Of a DNA stretch of 24,533 bases, positions 16,230-24,533 are shown one piece after another. Location: assembly GCF_000003605.2 (NCBI RefSeq), contig NW_003141313.1, forward strand, positions 337,227-361,759, written 5' to 3'. Position 1 is the stretch's first letter. Every line of letters begins with the position of its first letter. Made by a program: the position numbers and the translations under genes. This DNA comes from Saccoglossus kowalevskii (Eukaryota > Hemichordata > Enteropneusta > Harrimaniidae). Below the pieces are notes generated by a model. The model had not been told where the DNA came from. It saw nothing but the letters and a program-made list of their open reading frames with translations, and searched no databases.

Positions 16230-16288
16230 CAGGTCGCAGCCGAGTCTTCGAAACTGTCCTTGCTGACTTCTTTAAGACACTTGTTGAG
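16230..16288 (+). other. Candidate plus-strand exon (possible 5' UTR)
   Basis: TATTTCAG at about 16223-16230 followed by a GC-richer stretch ending TTGAG|GTAAGAC (donor at 16289-16290) looks like a spliced exon. The open frame across it matches no family I know. It could be the first or second non-coding exon of a plus-strand gene whose body lies beyond the window. Confidence 0.22.
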
Positions 16289-19200
16289 GTAAGACTAAAC
16301 GGCCACAGTGTGTCTATAATCTTATCAATCATGATTGGAGCTTTCTCGAGGCGCCGTTGGTGCTATTTTCTAGCCGACTTTGAGCATTGATCGAGTTGGT
16401 GGGGATAGGTAGTACTGATACCTGTTCTACTAATTTGCATAAAGACAGGTACAACACAGTTATGTGGTAGGATGCTCTACCTGTTTTGTCGCGACAGTCA
16501 CCCTCGATGGTACCGCGGCACTCGTGTATTAGTGCTTCTGGAAAATTGGTTTATCTAGGGCCGGAAATAAATAAGAATTACAAACTCTGTGAATCTGGAA
16601 GAATTTTTCTAAGTATGAATATTAATGAGCCCAGCCCCAATATGGCTTCTTAACACTTAAAATATACTGTAATGGGTGGGATATTTTTTCCGATTAACGA
16701 TGGGTTCTTAAAGGTCAAATATGTTGGTTTTGATATATTTTTGTAGTTTGTTCTCGTGAAAGGTATGTTGTAATCGAATGGGCTCTGACAGTACTTTGAC
16801 CCCCTGATTACTAACTTAGCCTGACCCTGACTTATTGCTTTGATTCGGGTCATTGTGTGGTGTCGTAGCTTTTCCATTCTTCTGTGACAGTGACATATGC
16901 CGATATACATTGACGTTCTAATTAGTAAGAATTGCAAAGTTAGAGAGAAACTTAAAAAAGATTATTCCCAATGATAACCCAGTTTAGACCCAGCGTGATT
17001 GACTTCATGGTTGGTGCAAGCTTTCGATGGGGCCAATTTGTATTGTGAATCTGGACAAATTTGGTTATTGGTACAGCCCAGACAACTGAATGCGAGTACT
17101 GTTTAGCCATTTGTTCCGTGGTGACCAGTGACCTGGGAATCAGTAAAGAATAGCACATATACCTGAAGGGACCAAGTGGCTGACAATAAGCTGATATCTG
17201 GCAATGCTAATGATAGGGTCTTGGCAGGGGCTTCTAGTTTCATTATTTGTTTTACAGGCGTCATATTACACATTGTCTCACTTGAGTGAACTTTAAGTTT
17301 TTTTGCATATCAACCGGAAAGTCATTGAACTTTAAAAAATGTCAAGTAAATGAACTTCCATACCATGGCAGGATTCTTGATATTAAAAAACCATAGAATA
17401 CTTAAGTCAGCTGAAATTTATTTTTGTTGCAAATCACACTTTTGTGTGTTACATGCAGTAATGGAATGAAGTATATTTTCAGTTCATTCTTATTTTTCTG
17501 ATTTACCATACAGGGAAAATAAGTCAGAACACGTTTGTGATATAATGCACAATACTTGTACTTAACAGTATGTTAACAGTAAATTTTCTTTCAATGGCTT
17601 TGTTATGTAACAAGTTACACAATTATAAATTGACAGAATCTATTGTTTCCTGTTCCAACTCTTCAACTCAGATGATATTACCTATTTGTATTTTACTTTC
17701 CATTTCAATTAAAATTCCTAAATGTGTTTCTGTTGCATGTTTAGTCCGGGAAATTACAGGAATCATTAACCATTAATTTTAATTCTAGTGTGCAAGACAC
17801 TGTGAGAAAAATAATGCCAGTTTGTAAGTGGAGTTTCCATAGTAACAGTGAAACCTGTAGAAGAATCCTGCTATAATACAGTTATATTTTTACAATGACG
17901 TTACTGTCAAATTTTTTTCCCTTTACGATTTAAATGTTGCATACAGTGTATAGCAATGGTATTTCAAATATTTTAATATATGCAGAACAAGCTTTAGTGA
18001 AAGTGAAATAGTGTAGATATAGGGAATAAATTAAAAATAAATTTGTGTGTAGGTAGATAAAAAAAACTAAACTGTTATTTTGTTACAAATACACTAGAAC
18101 TGAGATATTAGATTCATAATCTATATGTTGTTGGCATCCTATGTTTTAACAGAGGAGAGCTTCATGCTTTTCTATGTTCAATATTTGTATATACCAGTAT
18201 TTATTTGTTTTGATAGAACTGCTATTCCAATTCCATTGAAAATGCATAGTAGTCAATTTCAAACAATGCAGTAACTTAATTATTATGTGAGAGTCCTTTG
18301 AGAGCAATGTTAACTGGTGTGAGAGAATAAACATTTGCCCCTCTTCAAATGTGTGGTTAAAATTGTGGATTTAAAAATTACAGTTCATATAGTCCCCATG
18401 GATTTGATCGTCTGTGTTGTTTTTTGCAACAAATTGTACCCCTTAAAAATGTTCACTTCATATATTAACTATGATCTTTAATATAATTATCTTAAATTTT
18501 CTTACCATTGATAATGAATATTTTCATTTCATACAATAACATGCTCTATAAATACCATGGTTACCTGGTTACAGCTATGAAAACAATTCAGAATACAATA
18601 ATGTGTGTGAATGTATTTTCCATTTGTGGAGTGGGGAATCGGTGAGATAGACGCATAACTGACTGTAACCCTAGATCTTGCAGTGCCCGTAATCTCAATT
18701 CAAGGAGGAGAGTCCACGTGATAATTTGATAATGGAACCAATGCCAATACTCCGTGTAAAAGTTTCACACATAATTTCAATGAAATCACTGACTGGAAGA
18801 ATTTTAATGTTTGTTTTGGATTCAGATTCATGAGAAAAGTCTAAAATAGGTCAGAAATATAATGATATTAATCAATTATTAGCATATTTGCTATTCAATT
18901 AACTTTTATACAAGTATTTTCTATGTACTATAGCAAAGTTTGTATTGAAAAAAAAAAATCTTTAATTTGAAATGATAATATCATACCAAAAGCATGCACC
19001 CAGCTATATATTAATTTATTTCTGCACTTTAGGCTACCGGCTTTAATGTCCACAACATTGATATGAATTAACATTTGGTTGAAGTCTCATGAATACATTG
19101 TATGTAGACCCACAAACTAACTTGGGTGGAATAAATTTGCCGAAACGAGACACCATTCTGAGTTTGCCATGACAAACACTTTATATGACACTTCATTCAA

Positions 19201-20029
19201 AGCTGTTTACCAGCCGTAAGGCCCTTTTTATTCCCATTCAATAGACTTCTGTTTATTTTCTTTATTTGTGTTGTTTACCTTTTTACCTGAGAGTTTATGA
19301 CCACTGAATTTATGATGCAGAATACACAATGCAGGAAGAGTGTCCACACAATAGTCACTGTGCATATGTGTATATGGCTGCTTGGTTTTGTAGTAGAGTT
19401 TAATCGAGAAAAGTGAATTTCAAGGAATTTGGTACTTAAATAAAACAAAATTGTGTGTTTTTACTTAATTATTATTACTTTTCAATTATGTAATTTTGTC
19501 ATATATTGAACATATGCTGCAATTACGATTAAGATTTTTCAGTTTCTGATTGCATGCTTTCTCTGTCATGCTCCTTAGTTTCGGTCTACAACTCGTGACT
19601 GCATAGATGAACGTCCAACGGTAACTAGTGTTTAATCCCCAATCAGAATATAGACTGAAAATCAAGTAATTACTTTGAGAAAACTATGAATTGCCCACCC
19701 GCCTGTGTTTAGTTTTAGTTTTCCAATTTGTCTGATTTGTTTTTTCGGTTAGAAAATTTACCTTATAGTGTATAATGTCGTTCATTAATTGGACGCTGTT
19801 GTGAGGGATGGCACCTAGCAACACCTGGCAACCTGATGCTTACTTGCACTTTCATTATTGGCCTCCTAGATGCATGTATGTGTGTCAGCTGTTTCATGAG
19901 TTCCATTGTCAGTGTGGTATGCTGTAATGCCAGTGTATCGTCAAGCGCCAGTGACAGTTTATGAAATATGCATGCACACTGAATGGTGATCTATGTTCTG
20001 TCACACTGAAAACATTGCTACAAATTTGT

Positions 20030-20050
20030 GGGTGAGGGTGAGGGTGAGGG
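20030..20050 (+). other. Potential G-quadruplex
   Basis: Four GGG runs with three identical TGA loops, preceded by TTTGT. This fits the standard G3 N1-7 quadruplex pattern on the plus strand and is unusual in so AT-rich a region. Confidence 0.75.
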
Positions 20051-20481
20051 TGATCCTTTCCAATGACGTAACTACCACATTGCATTATAGAAAATGTGTA
20101 TGAGCTCTAAATCAACCCCTGCTGTTTTTTCAATTTTAGATTTATTCAATAACCTAACATTTATTCTGAATTTAAAATGGAATGATTCCTATCCCATTGT
20201 TTTAGTACTTGTAATTTGTAGTACTGGTATATGTTTTGTAGAAATCAGATAGTGGGCTAAAACTAATTACTTACTAATTGAGTTCTTTCTTAGAGAATAT
20301 ATTTGGTCTGATCAGCAACTTGGATTATTAAAACGTTGCATTTCAAAATACTCTGAATGTCATATATTTTTACTTTGTCATTTTCGTTAGTGGAAAAACA
20401 ATAATTAAGGGATTATTATATCATGGGAAATCTATGGAATTTAGCTTGCACTGAGCATGAAGTAGTTATGTCTATACTTAC

Positions 20482-20501
20482 AGGTCAGAGGTCAGAGGTT
20501 A
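20482..20501 (+). promoter_or_regulatory. Triple nuclear-receptor half-site (DR1-DR1)
   Basis: AGGTCA, G, AGGTCA, G, AGGTTA: two perfect half-sites and one near-perfect one, each separated by a single base. This is the DR1 spacing bound by RXR/HNF4/COUP-TF-type receptors. No promoter is known nearby, so function is inference. Confidence 0.5.
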
Positions 20502-21898
20502 ACTGCTAATGTTTGTTTACCCGGATATGAGAGTGAGTAGGTCTCAGTGTTTAGTGAAGCTAGGGACGAATCTATGTGAAGTTTAAACCTGTCTGCAGAT
20601 TATTATATTGTATTTAATGTTAGGTAGAGAAAAAACTAGTTAAAAATTGATCTGTGATTCAGGCCATTTCTAAAAGTTACTAAGAATGCTACCAAAGGCT
20701 TACCTATTTCGTAGATCAAAAAGATCTAAATAAAACACAAAGAAATAAAGAAAGGGGTACTTCACTAAAACAATATGACAAGAAGTGGCAAAAAATCAGT
20801 CAAGTCAAGGAGTCAGTGAAAGGTGATGGTCATTGTGCCATGATGTGTTTGAAGTATGTAATGCATGTACATGTTCAGTTGGTGTCGATATGTATTTATT
20901 GAAACAGATTTTTAAATAATTGACCCAGAGTGTTAGAATTAAAATGTGAATTAGAAGTTGAATCTTCCCTAGTGTTTATGTTTGTTTTTTTGCTTCCTTT
21001 AAAAAGATGTTTATTTGATGAATGTAATCATGGCATGACATCACAAAGCATTGTTCATTTTGCAATATCAGAAAATATTCTTTCATTAGCTAGTAATGTA
21101 ATTTAGTGTGACTGTCATGCGTACAACTTTACAAGCAACTCCAAATTGTTATTACCCCTCTGGGAAGGTTATTCCACTACAATAAATGACAATAACTGTT
21201 TACCGGTACCTCTTCTACATTCTAAAATGAATGACGTATCACGCCTTTGATCTTTACTGTAAATGTCAATCTCCTGATGCTATGCAAGTTAAAGTCCTTG
21301 AAATTTATGCTATATAAACTAATGCCCCATGGATTTAAAGCAGGGTACAAGTCATAAAATGTTTAAGTAGATATAACTACCATTAAAAACACACAGGTAA
21401 CCCCATTCTTATTACCTCTAAAAACGTATATACAGTAAAAATGAATGGTCACTTGAATGAGGTAGAATTGTAACTTTTTGTGACCCTGGATAGCAGACAA
21501 GGTTTACTGAGCTGATTTTAAACATTTACAATTTGACCTCTGATCCATTACTTCCTGGTGATGTTAAAGTGTACTAAACTTTGAAGTGTGTGTGATACCA
21601 CATTAAACATGTGACCCTCCCACAGCTTAAATATGACAACATCACCAATCAACTGCAAAATACTGTTTATAATTTTGTGTTTTGTTTTTACACACAATAT
21701 TTTAATGAATTGATCTTTTATAACCATATTCACAAACCAAGGATTATGAATATGGCTGTGAAGTAGGAATCACATAGCTTTGTAATTTGGATGAGCTGTC
21801 AACAAGCATGTCAGCTTGGGCTCTTCAATGCATAATATGTACTTTTGGTAGATGTTGTATCTGATATCGACATCAATATGCAAATGTACTGAAATCGT

Positions 21899-21913
21899 GG
21901 GGGGGGGGGGGGG
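21899..21913 (+). repeat. Poly-G tract, about 15 nt
   Basis: Uninterrupted G homopolymer. The length may not be exact, because such tracts are error-prone in sequencing. Confidence 0.9.
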
Positions 21914-22573
21914 CAAATGAATATTATTTGAAGCAGCAACTAAAAAAACAAACTCTTTACATTTACTGGATATCCTTTATTTGGTAGTTTTTAATTACTG
22001 GCCATCCAATGACCTTGTCCAGATAAAGATTCCATGCATTATTATCATACTACAGAGAATGCTGGGAGACATTCCTTTGGAATCTGTGATGTCATATATG
22101 GTAATTGTGTCTCCCTATCTTGGTAACTAATTGTTGTACAGGGATGGGGGAGGGGTATTCATGTTGTTTAAGAACAGTTTAGATTTAAAAGCAAATAACT
22201 TTGTTCTTCTCTTAACATATTGTTGTAGTTAGTCATTCCCTTAAAATATTGTTTTTAAACTGTTACAGTTAGATCTTCCAAACCTATTTATGATTTAGGG
22301 AAAACAAATTATGAAGCCTTAGGATATGCTGTTTTTCAATCTGTTTTCCCAATAGGATTTCTGCATTTCTGTTGTGATACTAAAAACATCTGTTTATAAT
22401 AGTTTTCCTCAGATTTGTCCATTGGTGTTAACGGTAATGTATTTTTAGCCATCCTAGGGCATAAAGGTTTGCAATAATCTGGTATTTTGAGACACTTGAA
22501 ATATGTTACATATGACAGGAATTTCAAAATAAATGTAATTCATTTGAAAAGGTCATAGTTCCCTGTAACCTGT

Positions 22574-22785
22574 TTGCTACATTTATTAAACTGCTTTAGA
22601 AGACTGATTTTCTTTTTTCTATTTTTGAAAATTATAAATTTCTGACAGGGAATATATACTTAATTGTTTGTTATATATTTTAAAGTTTTGTTACGTATAT
22701 TAAACTGTTTCAGAAGATTGGATTTCTTTTTTTATTAATCAGAGAATTATGATTATAATTTCTGACTATGTATATATACCTAATT
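22574..22785. repeat. Degenerate direct duplication, about 115-120 bp period
   Basis: The segment at about 22574-22665 (TTATTAAACTGCTTTAGAAG to AATTTCTGACAGGGAATATA to CTTAATT, in three separated landmarks) recurs at 22689-22785 with the same landmarks: ATTAAACTGTTTCAGAAG, ATAATTTCTGACTATG, ATATATACCTAATT. Confidence 0.7.
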
Positions 22786-24533
22786 ACCATTGTATCGGTT
22801 GTGGGAACACTAGAAGTTTATGTTTTGAAATGTATGAAAATAGAACAGATCAGTCATTCATACCGTAATTGCATTTCACATCAGACTGAGTGCAATAGTT
22901 CATCTATAAATGTTCATTTCCATAATAGTAGTTTTTGCTGAGTGGTCATGTAAAAACATTGTATACATTTATGAATTATTTTTAGTAGGCCAAAGAGAAC
23001 AAAAATTTCCGGGCAATAGTCAAAATCAATGTTGTTGTGTATTTTTAAATTGTCTTTTTTTGCTGTTTTTTCAAAATTTTTAACTAAAAAATTAAAACAA
23101 AAGCCATGACGAACACATTTTGAACTGACACTCACAATGACCGGAATAATAATTATTCTTCTGGAGCTTACAGCATACAGACAGGCTGTAAATTGGCAGT
23201 ATTGGTATCCTGTTATTATATATCACAATTGTTGACTTGTGTTCAGTGTAAAAGGGCCCATGTTTTACTGACTATGCACTGACATCTGTAATCACTGGGG
23301 TATTTATGGGTTATTGCTTAGCACATAGTAATATTTGGTATACTAAGGTATGTAAGTATAGTAACCTTTTATGACCCGTTGACTATTCAAGCTGTCTGTC
23401 TGGTAGAATAATTTAAATTTAGATACAGACTTAAAGTCATGTTGCCTTTAACTGACTGTAGTTACGTAGAATGAATGCAAGCAATCACAACAAATAATAC
23501 TTGCTTATATATGGTATACATTTTCTTTTATGGTCCTGGTGGTGGTGACTTACAAATGTTCTGAATTTCTGGTATTCAAGTGATTGTGGTACACTTAGCA
23601 ACATACTGTTGTCAAGGTTTGTAATATGATTCTGACCTTGGTCATAGACAGCAATGGAATTTATAAATTAGGAAAAACTTTTGCGTTTACATTATGTGTG
23701 AAATGTAAATGTAGTTATAACATTCCTTGAATAATATTATTTAAAAGCCCATATTGTAAAAAGGTTTCAGCAGAAGTAAATGTTCACAAGAACAATGACA
23801 GAGAAATAACTGATAATAATGTAGAAAATAGGAATTCAGAATCCTACCTAACAGGGCCTTTACCCTCTTTGAATGTTACAGTTGAAATTTGTCAAACTAT
23901 TAACATTATGCATATTTTTTATGTATTTTTCTAGAATTTGATGATTTTAAACCAAATTAATGTAATTTTACATTGGCTACACGCCTTGATCAACATTTTT
24001 GACTTGTGGACACAAAAGATTTAACATGCATCATCATTTCCATGTTTTTCAAAAAATAGTGAATAAAGTAACCAATTGGAATTTTGGTTCACAACTAACA
24101 GTGGAAGTGTCCACCATGCATTTAAATTACTTGCATCAATTTTTTATTATTTTTTAATAGGAGATTAAACTTGCTACACTTTTTTCTGGAAAAATTTTTC
24201 ATGTAAAAGATATTTACATAATATATTTCATAGCTTACATCATTGACATAGTTAAAATATTGAAACTAAAATATTCCATTTGTCATTTTTAACAATCTGT
24301 ATTTCTATTAAACAATTTGATAGCTTTGATATAAATATTGGTTCTAGTCCTGTGGATTTCCACATTATAATGATATTGCATGACATTCCTATACATGATT
24401 ATATGATTTTGGATAACCACAATTAGGGAGGGAATAGATAAGCTGCCTACTGCTTGAGTGTTGTATGTGTAACTTGAGTTGAGATTCAAAATATGTTAAC
24501 AAAATTATGGTTAAACAATTTTATAGATAATAA

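Larger units (their letters stand above)
16561..24533. other. Long non-coding stretch
   Basis: About 8 kb, AT-rich, with no open frame of recognisable protein similarity on either strand and no clear exon. It may be intergenic or a long intron of a divergent plus-strand gene. Recognisable local structures are listed separately: G4 motif, half-site triplet, poly-G and local duplication. Confidence 0.6.

Noticed and set aside
16091..16390. Plus-strand 99-codon frame as a protein gene
   Set aside because: No family resemblance, and a good splice donor lies inside it. It is better treated as a possible untranslated exon region.

Overview
The window is animal nuclear DNA, most likely from a mollusc and probably a bivalve. 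It is AT-rich, spliced, and full of tandem repeats and transposon remnants. Its main content is one muscle gene on the minus strand, read here as troponin T (TnT), the tropomyosin-binding subunit of the troponin complex. I rebuilt 21 coding exons by hand from splice sites and reading phase. They join without a frame error from the ATG at 14199 to the TAA at 2738-2740, giving 1257 nt and a 418-residue protein. The assignment rests on the C-terminal half, where the order HLGG, an EKEEEKQKVMAER helix, SPERLREYANDF and KQKRQKYD-IHELTER matches the tropomyosin/TnI/TnC-binding core of TnT from other animals.

The most unusual part is 8.8-12.7 kb. Eight separate 30-nt exons, all phase 0-0, each encode a variant of the decapeptide EAPAEEAPAE. 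A ninth copy at 9145-9177 has decayed and lost its acceptor. Every exon can be skipped without a frameshift, so the array could act as a length adjuster for the TnT N-terminal extension. The introns carry many copies of UGCAUG, the binding site of the Rbfox splicing factors, in transcript orientation (14 in sense and 2 in antisense between 8464 and 14131). A conserved TTTGCAGT element lies just behind most donors. Some 3' splice sites have lost their pyrimidine tract, and one intron holds a minisatellite whose units each look like a 3' splice site.

Layout. 1-434: AT-rich DNA with nothing recognised. 435-1687: 5'-truncated non-LTR retrotransposon on the plus strand with an intact 366-codon reverse transcriptase C-terminal ORF. 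1688-2160: 40-bp tandem array with an 80-bp higher-order period at one end. 2161-2737: probable TnT 3' UTR and flank. 2738-14212: TnT exons and introns, with a 149-bp MITE, several minisatellites and a probable dispersed repeat in the introns. 14213-16560: relatively CpG-rich, with candidate promoter and 5' UTR exon signals for TnT (minus) and possibly a divergent plus-strand transcript. 16561-24533: about 8 kb with no recognisable coding sequence, either intergenic or a long first intron. It holds a G-quadruplex motif, a triple nuclear-receptor half-site, a poly-G tract and an old local duplication. No tRNA, rRNA, CRISPR or prokaryotic feature was seen.
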